Shown in pieces: positions 21,051 through 32,902 of a stretch of DNA of 64,000 nucleotides. Made by a program: the position numbers and the translations under genes. The stretch spans positions 61,734,222 to 61,798,221 of the forward strand of contig OY998179.1 in assembly GCA_963921935.1 (NCBI GenBank). Direction: 5' to 3'. Below the pieces are notes generated by a model, which did no database searches, had not been told where the DNA came from, and worked only from the letters and a program-made list of their open reading frames with translations. The first letter of the stretch is position 1. Every line of letters starts with the position of its first letter. Origin of the DNA: Galeruca laticollis. Lineage: Eukaryota > Arthropoda > Insecta > Coleoptera > Chrysomelidae.

Positions 21051-23339
21051 CAATTTGTAATGTATTTCTCGATTACGAAAATTATCTCGAATGTATTTTA
21101 GGGAGATAAATTCACAAGTACATGAATGCAGACAATTTATTAACTGTACTTCTCGGAGTAACACTCTGTACAATTTTTTCAATATTTTCTAGAGATTCTT
21201 TGCTAAATATTGCCATTTTGAAAATACGTTGTATTAGGAAAACTCAAAAATAATCTGACAGTGACATTCACGGCATAGTTGATTAACAGCAAGGCGCATA
21301 TTTATCATTTATTGAGAAATTTAGGTAGCTTTTCCATCATTTAAAATGATAGTTAATTGGTTGATTTCAAGAAATTGAAGAAATCTCATTGACTGTTAGG
21401 ATAGGCGTGTATTAATCGCTGAAAAACTCAAAACAAAATTCAAAAATCCAACTTTTTTGTGAGTAAACCAATACTTTTCTCGCATCATAGATTGGGTTGG
21501 GGGGAAAATAAAATAATATTTCATATCGTAAATATGCAACCAAAATAATAATAATAAATAATAATATATACGTACATAACTAAATTTATAAGTCTATAAC
21601 AATCGTAAACTCCTTTTAACTATTAACTATACTGTCTATATCAAACACTAAGTATTAAAACGCGTTACCCTTAAAATAAACACAGAAAATAATAAGTTCA
21701 CTAACACCTCGAAGAAACGATCGTTTCAATGCGATGAAGGAAAATAAATGACGATATTTTCAGTAGAGTGTAGGTATCTCGGAGTCGTATAATCGTCGTC
21801 TGCGCATGGTGGGGTCACTGTTCATGAGATATTCCAACATCTCTAAGCGGGAAGTCGAACCACTTTGTGACCATATTTTTCAGATAATATGTCAGCTTCA
21901 TATACTGTTGGTGGTTTATGCCTACGAAAATGCATATATTTAAACAAAATAAGTTAACTATTACCATAATATATTGAAAAATGTTTATATCAACTTACCG
22001 TTGTACTAAATTCAATAATTGGGTTTTGAGGAAAGTATTTTCGAAAGGAATATCATTTTGTATCAACCAGTTCTGTATATCAGCCTTTTTGGTAGCTGTT
22101 GTTGGTACTTTATTGATCACTGTACTGTGATAACTTGCAATATCCATTACAATTGTGTCAGGTTCTTCCAAGTTCAATAAAAGATGGTATTCAAACCAAT
22201 GCAAAAATTTTTTTAGGTTTATTTCACCGTGGTAATCACCATCTCGTTTTTTGGACGAAACAACCAGCCCTGCTCCAGGTATAAATCCAGAATAGGAACC
22301 AGCATGCAATACTATATACCTACAATAAGGAAATAACAAATTACTACTAGGTTTCCTAGATAGACTGCATAGCTCAAAACAACTATTGATAATTATATAG
22401 ATTCAAATAAAATAGTGTGACTAGTAAATATTTGTAAAGGTCCTAAAATGGCAAGAATGTTAATACATCATAAATTAATTGCTAAATTTTATTATTCAAT
22501 TACGTTAGACCACCAATTTTGGTTTTTTTCGCGCTTCGATGATTAGAATATTGCCAATAACGTCCAACAGTACCGTCTTTAAATATCCAGGTCTCATCCA
22601 AAAACACAAATTGATATAAACCTTCCCTTTTTATCTTGACATATTTATGTAGTAAATGTACACGTTTTAATGGAATACGTGGCAACTCCATTAAACCACG
22701 ACGAGGATCATCTTCTTGGTATTTGAATACAATATGTTTCACTATCTTCCAGAGTGATGTTAAACAACCATTAAAGAGTTCACGCTCCTGGAGTTTGTCT
22801 CTTGAAGTTTTCAAGGTTATGTGTTCCTCTGAAAAAATATTGTGTTTGTCAATTGTGAATAAAATAAAACAGTAAATTCAATATATTCACTGTTTTCATA
22901 CATTTCGTATATAACATTTCGAAAAACATTTTGATCAAAGTTATCAATTTCAACAGTTGTCTCTTTTTAGGTGGGCTTTTAGGCTGTTCACCTCTATTAT
23001 GCTTGGCGGCAATACGGTTAACAGTGGTAACGCTAAGTTGTAAAGCTTCTGCAACTCTCTACAATATAATTACTTCAATTTATGAAAGAATAATATATTA
23101 TCAAGCTTAATTAACCTAACCTAACATTAAAAACATTTAATCGTTTACATTTAAATATGTAACAATAATATTAATAATGATGAATACAAATAGCGAATAC
23201 TATTACTTACGTCTCTTACAGCAGTAAGCGGGAGAAGCGGGCCCTCATTTCGGCATTCTCGTTCAAAATAGCTTAGCAAATATGTTACCATCTCTTGACA
23301 TTTTCTGTTCAGCTGCTTCGGCATTTTATTTACCACACA

Positions 23340-26300
23340 CTGCAGATTTGCCTAAATAATTAGTTATGAAAATAACTGTTTTTTTAATCTTAAAGAAGCA
23401 GATAATCTACGCTGGCTTTTGATTACCTGTCTCACTATTATCTTTCTCTAACACACTGGTAATGCCATGTGATCCTTATATTTTCCCGTTGACTATGAGA
23501 GAATTATCGTTTTACGTTGAAATTTAATGGAGACTGATATCTTTTAAAAAGAAAAAGGAATATTTAAAGGGCATACTTTTAACGTGTAGATTGAAAATGA
23601 AGAGGGGATAGATGAAAATAGAAGAATTGCGGCTGTAGACGAAATCGTTTTATCAGGAGCGTAGGAATTACAGGCGGTTTATTATGGAGATATTTTTGTA
23701 AATAGAATACAGTTATAATACAAATATTAGCATACGACTTATTTCGCATATTATGATACCCTGTTAACAAAAATGGTGATACACTGAATATACTTGTTTC
23801 GTTACAACATAGTGTCGTTTTTGGACTCTGTATTGTTACCATAGAATATTCCTTATGATGTTAATGAAAATTATTATTCTTATATTTATTAATTGCACTC
23901 TCAATATCGACGAATGTAATTTTTTTAACTTTTCGCCGTTGATTGATATACGTGAGTTATCAATCAATGCTACTCTTCAGCTATTTTTTGGTGGCATATT
24001 ATATCATCCAGTATATTTCCATGAATTTTTGATGCTTATTCTGGTAGTTGGGGAATCATTTTTTTTTCATAATGTAGATACACTTATTTCAAATACTCAC
24101 TAGGTAGGTTTTAACTTATTGTTAAAATCATACTAGCGTATACTAACCGAACTAATATAGTGAATTAGATTATTACTTCTGAATTATTTCTTTGTAAATT
24201 AATCTGGTTGTTATAATGAAGGGATAAACGAAAGTAATGTTGATTTTTTATTGTTCATTGCATTAAGTTATCAGTTTAGTACAATCTTTTTATTTCTCAA
24301 TTAATAAACTAAACTGTCCACATTACACATCTGTATGTCTGACCTTAATTTCTTTAATTGCGAACTTTTACGTAATGAGTTGTTGTTTATACAACATTTT
24401 GCTGTGGTAAACTGGCTAGTAATAGCCTGAATGCATTTCTTGTTTATTGAAAATTGAAAGTAAATGCCTACCAGACATATGTTTAGATATATTGCACGTT
24501 TTCCACTTTATGATGTCCTGTTAGCGAAAAAGAATAATACACTGAATTTATATATATTTGTCTCTTTCTAACACATTGACGATAGAACATATGTGCCCTC
24601 AGAATTTTCTTAACACTGTTATATAAAATAGATCTTAGATTTCGTGTACGCTGTTCTCTTGTGAATGTTGTATCATTTTGTTTGGAAAATATCAATTCAG
24701 TATTATTAATTTGTTTTATTCTTATAAGCTGTTAATTATCACCTCCTATAGTTGGTTATATCTTCACCATATCGCCCTTCTCTCTTGATGTGTCTATTTT
24801 ATAAATTTTGTGTGGCAGTTATTCAAACTTTAACAACTACTGTGATTTTATTTGTGTAAAAGCAAACATTAATTTTAATTATATGTTGACATATTGCTTC
24901 CCATGATGATATGGATTTTCTTACAATCTCTCAGATTAATATTGAAATCAATCTTTGTTGAGCTCGTTTCTCCTTGGATACTCCCAATTAGAAATGAACG
25001 TAATATCCTTTCTTCATTGTTTATGTTAGCACCCCTATGTTTATATTTAGATGCCATTGTTACTGGAGAGTTTCCTACGTTTCCCTGGGGATCCTTTGTA
25101 CATTGCAGATACCTAAATTCGTTATTCCTAGGCGTTAGACTAAGATTTTTAACCTTTTTTTTATTAACATGTATCGAGGGGTTGCCCCGATGCCCAAACC
25201 TACAACCCGGAGGGCAAACTTTCTCCTAGGTAAACGGCTTTCTCTATAGTTGAGCAGCTTTACCTGCCTTACCTGTTTATTTATTTCTCACTATATGCGC
25301 CACTATGGAGAAGCGCTCTCTAGGGTTAAAGATTCCCCCGATAGATGATATACAATAAAAGAATAATTGGACATACCCAAGGACGCAAGGTGTTCTTAAT
25401 TCTACTCAATTTCAGTGGTGAAATGTATTTGACTTTATTGATTGACGCTATTTATTAGAAATGATGAAGGGCAGTTAATGTTCTAACAGCATAGATATTC
25501 TACCGCATCTTGTTCTGTTTGTGAGTATTCAAACCAAAATTTTCCAAGATGTTGAATTGACGGCATTTGCTCATTTTATACTCAGAATGCCAATGCCATA
25601 AACTTCACTTCATTATTTTAACATTCTTTATTTTTTCAAATTTATCGAATTAGGATGATAAATAGCAGTCAAGATACCTTATTACCGACGTGTCAGTATA
25701 AGTTAAAAAAACGTCTTAACGTACGATTTGATTAACGGCATAACATCTTATTCTACAAATAACTAATTATGTGTTATGTTGATTAGCAAATGAATAATGT
25801 ATAGTTTGAGCCTCTCTAAATGTTCGTATGCTAATAGCTTGTTGAAATATCGGTTATTGAGGCTCGTAAATTACAAAACATACTGCAAAAATGTAGTTGG
25901 CTTTCTAGAACAAACCGTACCGTAGCCTCCGGATCTTGGTAATGTGTATCATTTCAAGCCAAGAAAATACGAAAAGTAAGAACGTTTAAAATATGTATTA
26001 GGTTTTTTTGCAATTTATCGTAATTTAATGTTGATTAATTAAACCTTTTAACCCATGGTATTTAACCACTATGTACTTATTATGTTTAATAATGCTAATT
26101 TTAAATTGAAAATAAAAGTAATAACAAATTGAAAGATTAAAAAATATGAACTAATAGATATTTGACCATAGTTCATCAATATAGTGAGTGCTAACAATTA
26201 ATGACAAACTTTATTTCATTTATCAATCGAAAGATATATTTTGATTCTTAAAATGTTATTCGACTAATATTTAACAAAAATTACACAATCATATTTTATA

Positions 26301-26490
26301 AGCATATTAACAAAAAACAACAAGCAGATAATTACTTTTTTCTACGCCCTATCTTTAAAGTACCTTGTATTTCATCGGTTTGTAGCGCTTAAAGTGGTTG
26401 TTTATGGTTAGAGTGAAAAAAAGTAAAAAAGCGTTAAAAAAAGTGCCATAACGTTAACTTTATTTCACGCTTTCCATAAAATAACACAAT
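23340..26490. other. Unannotated AT-rich stretch
   Basis: Over 3 kb without a recognisable gene or repeat. Short open frames (23579-23842, 23855-24103, 24483-24695, 24894-25229) are hydrophobic, low-complexity or overlapping on both strands, and look like chance. Could be intron or intergenic DNA. Confidence 0.4.
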
Positions 26491-26560
26491 GAAACTTGGC
26501 TGGGCATCGAGGATGGACTTCTAAGATACTTGGCTGGGCATCGAGGATGAACTTTCATGA
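26490..26560 (+). repeat. Short direct repeat, two copies
   Basis: ACTTGGCTGGGCATCGAGGA occurs twice about 34 bp apart (near 26495 and 26529), each followed by TGRACTT. Confidence 0.75.
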
Positions 26561-27044
26561 AACTTGGAATTCATATAATTTTAATTTACCAAAGGAGCTT
26601 AATTAAATATCCCAAATTTCTATTTGCATTTTATTTTTTTATATAGGTCTGTAGAAATAATAATGTATGCAACATGTGCATAAAGTGTCTTTTTCCCACT
26701 CACGGAATTGCCGCTCAACTTTTTCCATTCGTGAAAAAAAGTACCACTTTATGCACTTGTGGCATAAATTACTATTTTCGACGACCACTATAAAATATGG
26801 CACATTAAATACAGTTTTCCCATAGCGAAAATTCAAAATTGCAAACAATTTTAACACCAAGCCGAACGAAGGGCATACCCGAAAAATCGCTTTAAATTAA
26901 CTGATGTTAATTTAGCGTTATTATAATATATGTACAAGGTGGGCAAATAAGTGAGGTAAGCGACTGTATCTCAGAAACTAATGATCGTAGAGAGTTACGG
27001 TAAAAAATTTTATGGGTAAAGTGGGTGAGGGAAAATGCTGGAAA

Positions 27045-27520
27045 TTATTTTCAAGTTTCCAAGCTGTCTACCAGTGGGCGTTTCCACCATCTTGAATTAC
27101 ATAAGGTTACGTTTCTCGCGATTTTCTTCTATGAATGTAACAAAAAAGAATTTGCGTTTTAATGTTAACTTAAAGTCGAAATTTTTTTGTAAAAACAAGT
27201 TTTCTCTATCTTTCGAAATAATGTGGGGGGGGGGCGTATTTGAATGTTGTTTTAAATAAATGCCTTGTAACTTCGAAACGGTTCAATGGATTTGGATAAA
27301 TATGATTAATTGAAAATCGCATTTCTTGGGCTTTCAGGTTTCTCGTACTCATGACAGTTGTGACCTACATGGCCGCCGATGGTGTGCGTTATTCGATATT
27401 ATAACCAAAATATTGGATTTTCTAAAAAAATTTGAATGCGATGATTGACTTTTTTTAGACTAGAAAAGGGACAAATGACCAACCAATAACCCTGCGCAGA
27501 CGGCATCTTAATATCCTTTT
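27045..27520 (+). repeat. Inverted repeat arm, left
   Basis: Shares GTGGGCGTTTCCACCATCTT, the GAATGTAACAAAAAAGA segment and CATGACAGTTGTGACCTACA with the reverse complement of 30070-30525. A poly-G run at 27225-27234 aligns with a C run at about 30352. Confidence 0.85.
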
Positions 27521-27771
27521 CCTAACTCAAATTATTAAAAAAATACTTAACCAGGAAAATTTATATATCCCCATTTAAAAATGCATCGGTTGCTTTCGAG
27601 AAGAAGGCAAGTAGTAGGCCATGGAAAAAACATAAACTCCTCTCTAAAATATTCACAAGAAATGTCAGTTTATTTAGTGCTGTGATTTTAAGTCACACGT
27701 TTTCATATTTATAAGCGATTTTCCTTTTAAATAAAGTTGCGGTACTGAAAAGGACAGATTTTGAAAAAAGA

Positions 27772-28860
27772 TTAATGCCTTCTGTGTTCAAATTGTCTTC
27801 CGTCATATTTCACACATTGTTCCAGTCTTTCTTGAGTCGCCAGAACTGCAGCCTCGATTTCTGCCGCTGATAGTTGACTAATTGGGTTTCGAATTCTGTT
27901 TTCCATATCCATTTGTGTTGTTGGTGGAGTTTGAAAAACAATGTCTTTTAAGCGTCCCCACAGGTAAAAATCAAGTCATGTCAAGTCGGGAGATCTTGCT
28001 GGCCAAGGAAATAGGCTTTTCTTCCTATCCGGCGTTCTCGAAAGGTCCCGTTAATATGGTTTCGGACATTAATTGAATAATGTGCCGGACAACCATCTAA
28101 TTGCAGAAACATAGTTCTCCTAGTTGCGAGTGGCACATCTTCCAACAAAATTGGCAAGACGTTGATCAAAAACTCTAAGAAGTGGTTACCAGTTAAAGCT
28201 TGATCAAAAAAATAAAGTCCAATAATTCTGTCCCCAATGATACCGCACCACACACGCTCCAGCGTCCCTGGTGCTGCACTTCTCTTAACCAATAAGGATT
28301 TTCAACGGACCAATAATGCATATTATGACGGTTTACTCTACCATCACCTCGTCGGTCCAGAGAATTTCTGTTTTCCTAAACCATCCATTGACAATAATTT
28401 AATCTATTATCGAAATCTTGTTCATTTAGCGCCTGGTGCAAGACTATGTGGTAAGGATGTAATCTAAAAGTAAAATGCAACATATACGTAAAAATAATAT
28501 AATCAGAATAACACTAAATTGTGTATTTGAGAGTATATGATAAGATAAGTAGATGATAAGTTGGAATAAGATGATATTATTTACCTGTAATGTTTCAAAA
28601 TATTTGTTCGTGCTATTCTCAAGTCTGGAGATATTGTTCTAGTTCCTATATGTTTATGAAATTCTATGTACGCATTGATAATGTTTTCTTCGGCCCTTCC
28701 ATTACGACGCCTGCGACGTTTAGGACGACGAAAACTTCCAGTATCGCGTAATCGCTATACCAAGCGCGGAAACATTCTTCACCCGTAATGACGGCGATCT
28801 GGATACAGTGCCGCGTACACAATCAATAATATTGGGCCGCGTGTGACAAACGTAGGTATT
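27772..28860 (-). pseudogene. Rosa-like mariner transposase with an intron, broken
   Basis: Minus strand: an N-terminal HTH remnant (28860-28700, with RLRDTGSFRRPKR), an exon ending at 28585 before GTAAAT, a 121-bp intron with TTTTAG acceptor (28464-28584), then LHPYHIVLHQALNEQDFDNR, the first D in LWTDE, WCGIIGDRIIG, the second D in QLDGCPAHYS, and a C-terminus ending EQCVKYDGRQFEHRRH. An in-frame stop follows CQWMV and frame changes occur around 28350 and 27990. The region between the second and third catalytic positions is garbled. Confidence 0.78.
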
Positions 28861-28984
28861 CAAACTGACAACACAGCTTGCATAAAGAATTACGCGTCCC
28901 CTCTCTTTCCTAGTCTAAGGTTAAGACGGTTACAATATACTAAGCTTTTAAGATATCCCCAAAAATTAATCCATTGTAATTAAT

Positions 28985-29200
28985 TCAGGGGAACGTGGTT
29001 GCCATTCAAATGGACCTTCCTGACCAATCTACCTATTAGGAAAATGTTAAAATGATTTATTACATCATTTAGGAAGTGGGGAGGGCTTAGAAGCTTGGTA
29101 TATGCAACACCGGCGAACACAAGGAACGAAATGATCGATAGAATAAACTTCCATTGTGGCAACACGAAAGAACGGTTTTTAGAAAAAAAATCCTGTGTGT
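28985..29200 (+). pseudogene. Possible mariner transposase scrap
   Basis: A frame with GLRSLVYATPANTRNEMIDR resembles the segment after the third catalytic aspartate of rosa-like transposases, and HSNGPS upstream resembles the preceding part. Short, frameshifted and opposite in strand to the neighbouring copy. Confidence 0.35.
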
Positions 29201-29242
29201 ATGTCGTCGTCGTTGTCGTCAGCCACTTTTCCTTACATGTCT

Positions 29243-30045
29243 TGTTAGCAAGATACAGCCTCCAGAGTGCAATAAGTCAGCAATTTTATGATTGAATATT
29301 GTTAAGGACATGTCACAGATGAACCCTATTGATTTTCAGTTCACCAGAGCCAGTATAACGGGTGCTATGGTACTTGATGTACGACATTTTGTAATTTTTT
29401 GAGAAATTTCAGTTTGTTAGCACGATACAGCCTCCGGAGTTCAACAAGTCATCATTTTTTTAATTCAATATTATTCAGGGCATCTCACTGATGAACCCTA
29501 TTGATTTTCAGCTCACCAGAGCCAATACACCAGGTGCTACAGTACTTTAAGTACGATATTTTTGTAATTTTTGGAGAAGTTTCAGTTTGTTAGCACGACA
29601 CAGCCTCCGGAGTACATACAAGTAATCAATTTTATTATTGGATATTATTCAGATCATATCAAAGATGAACCCTATTGATATTCAGCTCACTAAAGCCAGT
29701 ACAACGGGTGCTATGGTACTTGAAGTACCAAATTTTTGTCATTTTTGTAGAATTTTTAGTTTGTTAGCACGATACAGCCTCCAGAGATTATACGATTGAT
29801 CAATTTTATGATTGAATATTGTTCAAGGTGTCTCACAGACGTACCCTATTGATTTTCAGTTGACTAGAGAGAGTACAGCGGGTCCTATAAATCCAGATAT
29901 ACTAAATTTTGGGTTATTTTTGGAGAAATTTCGGTTTGTTAGCACGATACAGCCTCCTGAGTGTATACAAGTAACAATTTTATGATAGAATATGGTTCAG
30001 GGCCACAGATGCGGAAAAGTCAGTTTTAGTCTTTAAAACCGTTTA
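29243..30045 (+). repeat. Satellite array, ~172-bp units, 4.4 copies
   Basis: Units start TTAGCACGATACAGCCTCC at about 29244, 29416, 29592, 29764 and 29938. Each contains GATGAACCCTATTGATTTTC and ends GGAGAAATTTCAGTTTG or similar. The last unit is cut after about 70 bp and passes into GCGGAAAAGTCAGTTTTAG and AAAACCGTTTATT, the same tail as at 3430 and 56670. Confidence 0.92.
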
Positions 30046-30069
30046 TTCTTTATAATTTGTGTTAGAAAA

Positions 30070-30525
30070 AATATATTAAGATGCAGCTTGCGCAGGCTTA
30101 TTGGTTGGTCATTTGTCAATTTTATAGTCTAAAAAAAGTCATATCATCGCATTTAAATTTTTTGAGACAATCCAATATTTTGGTTATAATATCGAATAAC
30201 GCCCTCTATCGACGGCCGTGTAGGTCACAACTGTCATGATTACGATAAACCTAAAGGCCACAGAAATGGTCTTTTCAATGACACCAAACTTATCCAAATT
30301 CATGAAGCCGTTTCGAAGTTACAGACATTTATTTGAAAAAACATTCAAATACCCCCCACCACTTTATTTCGAATGATAGAGAAAAATTGTTTTTACAAAA
30401 AATGTTCGACTTTAAAACGCAAATACTTTTTTGTTACATTCATTTGAGAAAATCGCAAGAAACGTAACTTTATGTAATTCAAGATGGTGGAAACGCCCAC
30501 TGGCAGCCATCTTGGAAACTTGAAG
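30070..30525 (-). repeat. Inverted repeat arm, right
   Basis: Inverted counterpart of 27045-27520, with perhaps 12-15% divergence. It ends at CTTGAAGATAATTC; the outer ~100 bp of the left arm are missing here. Confidence 0.85.
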
Positions 30526-30539
30526 ATAATTCAATCTAA

Positions 30540-31240
30540 GCTGAGACAAGTGGTTTGGTGTTGTTAACCCAAGATTTGCTATAGTGCTATTCAACACTTC
30601 GATCTTGTTTCCGATTTTGTTTATAATCGGAATCGAAAACAGATTGATGTTTGTTGAACGACCAAAAAAAATTGTCATTTGTCATGTCATTTTACAAATC
30701 AAGTAAATCAATATTTACATAACCTCATCATTATTTTGGTTCATTTCATGTGTATTTCACACAATTCACAAGTTCATTTAGTGTAACAGATTTAATTTTA
30801 TAGAAGCTGTTCTGTTAACTAAAAATGTAATATACAATAGTATAATAGTTTATTCAAATTTTTCGACCAATTACATGCTTCCCATTTACGATTGTTTTCA
30901 ATAGCATCATAATTTTAGACCGATTATAATCAGAGTGATCGATTGATATCGAAAATGTATTGTTGAACATGTTGTTTTTTAAATGACAGGAAATTATTGT
31001 AATCGATTGTCGCGCAAGAAAGTTGTCATCAAGACGTCAAAGTTTCAAGTCGAAACGTTGTCGAAGTGACAGATTCTGCGAAGCGGAGCGCGGTTATTCA
31101 TGGAGAGCGGCAATGACACTTTGTGCTCGAAATACACACAAAACTTTTTCTACAAACGCAGCTCTTTGAAAAAACAATCGATACTTCATTAAACATATTA
31201 TATGAATATAATAAACTAATATCTAAATATAATAATACTT
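30540..31240. other. No recognised feature
   Basis: AT-rich; could be 3' flank of the Crypton fragment on the minus strand. Nothing else seen. Confidence 0.4.
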
Positions 31241-31246
31241 GAATTC

Positions 31247-31600
31247 TTAACACATTGAACAATATTCTTTAAAATACTTTTTGAATTTATCATTTACTAT
31301 ATTGAAATTGAATGTACAATTAAGGCGATCTCTAATATTTATTCCTGAACCTGATGGGTCTTCAGTTGATTTCTCCGACATATGAGTAAACTCTCCTGAA
31401 GATTGGAAATCTTCACTTTGAAATGTGGATGGTCTTGAAAATATGTTTTTGCTAGTTTCAATATTATTTTTGATTGATTCATCAATATACTCTTCTGCAA
31501 CATTTCTAGTTTTCCATCCACCATGTTTCTTCAGTTCTATAAAGTCACCTCCACCGTTCACCAATAAAGTTGCAGATGCTCGCCGAATACAGTGTGTAGC
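31247..31600 (-). pseudogene. Crypton-type tyrosine recombinase, C-terminal part (copy A)
   Basis: Minus-strand frame with HCIRRASATLLVNGGGD, then LKKHGGWKTRNVAEEYID. This gives the HxxR box, the H/W position (HGGW) and a candidate nucleophile Tyr (EEYI), the C-terminal half of a tyrosine-recombinase catalytic core as found in Cryptons. The first arginine and N-terminal part are cut off where a CAGGGTGTTCC repeat has inserted at the TA at 31602-31603. The matching N-terminal part of another copy is at 59200-59860. Confidence 0.75.
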
Positions 31601-31603
31601 ATA

Positions 31604-32062
31604 CAGGGTGTTCCGTTTCTAAGTTATAGCCCTTTAAACTTGCGAAATCAGAACATATATTTAAGTATATTTTCTAAATTATACATTGGGACATTATGAA
31701 TTTTCAATGGATGATTACGTATGTCCGTGTAGTGTGTTTGACGGAACAAATAATACTACACTACTATCTGAACAATTCGTAACTTTTACAGGGACAATAT
31801 AACAATATAAAAATAGCAAAAATGAATTTTTCAATCGATTTTTTAACAAAAAGGTACTCTTTGTTTAGCTCTATAAATTTTATGGTTTAGGAGATATGTA
31901 GATTTTTAGATCGTTGTACATGCCAAGGAAACCGTTCGCCATAAAGAGACATTCTGAAGAAAATTTTCAATAATTGTAATTATTCATTGAAAATACTTAC
32001 ATGAGGTATTGAAAAACAATCAAACATTTCTAATTGAACTGCATACTGTCGAACTTTTGCTT
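31604..32062 (+). repeat. Dispersed TIR-type repeat, copy B
   Basis: Begins CAGGGTGTTCCG after TA, lacks about 80 bp relative to copy A near its start, and runs through AAACCGTTCGCCATAAAGAG to AAACATTTCTAATTGAACTG. It adjoins a Jockey fragment on its right. Confidence 0.75.
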
Positions 32063-32249
32063 TTCTCTTTTGTGATATAATTATCTTTATCTCCACTGGG
32101 ATGTTGTATATTTTGCACCATGTAGTTGTTATTGGTATTGTTTAGTGTTGATCCCGCTTTCAGTTGGAGATTTGATACTTACTTGCAGATTGATTTCCTC
32201 CTCTATTTTGATTCGATACTCATCCCATTTAGTTTTATTGTTATGTAGC

Positions 32250-32900
32250 CTACGAATTGATGTGGGTAACAACGGTGCTTATAGTTCCCATTATAGGCGA
32301 GTGATCAGATGAGAGATCATGACTTGGAGTGACTTTCATATAGTTATATTTCACCAGTAATAAATAGGTCCAGTAGGTCAGGAGTTTTATTAGGATCCGT
32401 TGGCCAATATGTAGGAGTGCCAGTTGACAGAAAGGCATAATTCTTTTCTTGGGCAAGGCTTACTAGTTCCCTACCTTTGGTTGATGTTAGGCGTGAACCA
32501 TATAGCGTGTGCCTGTAGCTGAAATCTCCACCTTCAATGAATTTGTAGCCCAACGATTCAAAGAAGTCTCTAAATTTTTCTTTCTTCAGATTATAACGTG
32601 GTAGGCAGTAAACTGATTCCACGTTTAGTTCATATAAACTCAAGTTTACTTTCATCACTGTAGCTTGCAGATAGTTTAAGGCACATGTTTAATCATACTT
32701 TTTATTAAAATGGCTGCCCAGCATTAGCAGTGTTACCTGGATGCTTTGCAAAATAAGTGGTATACTGTGGTATTCTGAAATAGGATCTGTCTGTGAAGTG
32801 ACTGTCGCTTATTAATAGGATATCATATTTGTTATAATGGAGGAATAGTTGTACTTCGTTTTTATATTGTAGAAGGCATTCCACTCTGCAATGTTAAGAA
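32250..32900 (-). pseudogene. Jockey ORF2 start: APE-like endonuclease
   Basis: Segments ILLISDSHFTDRSYF (near 32810), EGGDFSYRHTLYGSR (near 32520-32490) and STGTPTYWPTDPN with PDLLDLFI (about 32440-32350) follow the order of exonuclease-endonuclease-phosphatase domains of Jockey-type LINEs. Frame breaks occur near 32700 and 32350. The endonuclease nicks the target in intact elements; this copy cannot. Confidence 0.85.
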
Positions 32901-32902
32901 AC

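Larger units (their letters stand above)
18937..21843 (-). mobile_element. DD82E-type Tc1/mariner-superfamily element
   Basis: Inverted ends: TAGGTATTGGATTATCTCGT at 18937 and the complement of GAGATGTTGGAATATCTCAT ending at 21843, continuing as GAACAGTGACC on both sides (about 30 bp). TA duplications lie at 18935-18936 and 21844-21845. Taking the element out leaves the surrounding exon in frame. Length is 2907 bp with one intact minus-strand ORF. The insertion is inside a related transposase gene. Confidence 0.88.
18658..23325 (-). pseudogene. Multi-exon DD82E-type transposase-derived gene, interrupted
   Basis: Minus-strand exons with visible splice signals: exon 1 (about 23325-23213, ends before GTAAGT), exon 2 (about 23058-22880, helix-turn-helix RVAEALQLSVTTVNRIA), exon 3 (about 22830-22505, first D in FLDETWIF), exon 4 (22320-21999, second D in VMDIASYHS, ends before GTAAGT), exon 5 (from 21921 and, beyond the insertion, 18934-18658, with NPIEHIW carrying the Glu). 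The D-to-E spacing is about 81. The end is acidic (DSDDEDSDDFVV). Frameshifts in exon 2 and near 18790, plus the 2.9-kb insertion, kill it. It may be an intron-bearing transposon or a once-domesticated gene. Confidence 0.78.
26938..30540 (-). mobile_element. Rosa-like mariner remnant with long inverted repeats
   Basis: Left end reads ACAAGGTGGGCAAATAAGTG. The arm 27045-27520 recurs inverted at 30070-30525 (about 460 bp). Between them lies a minus-strand mariner-type transposase remnant (27772-28860), then a second, plus-strand mariner scrap and the satellite array. I infer that arms and transposase belong together because the rosa-like copy at 50542-52444 has the same plan. Confidence 0.6.

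Noticed and set aside
23110..23130. CCTAACCTAAC-like run as telomeric repeat
   Set aside because: Only two units; too short to mean anything.
24894..25229. 111-codon forward frame
   Set aside because: Hydrophobic, no known motif, overlapped by frames on the other strand; treated as chance.
29095..29295. Protein-coding frame with poly-Val at 29190-29220
   Set aside because: Runs from a mariner scrap into satellite DNA; the GTC repeats are a microsatellite.
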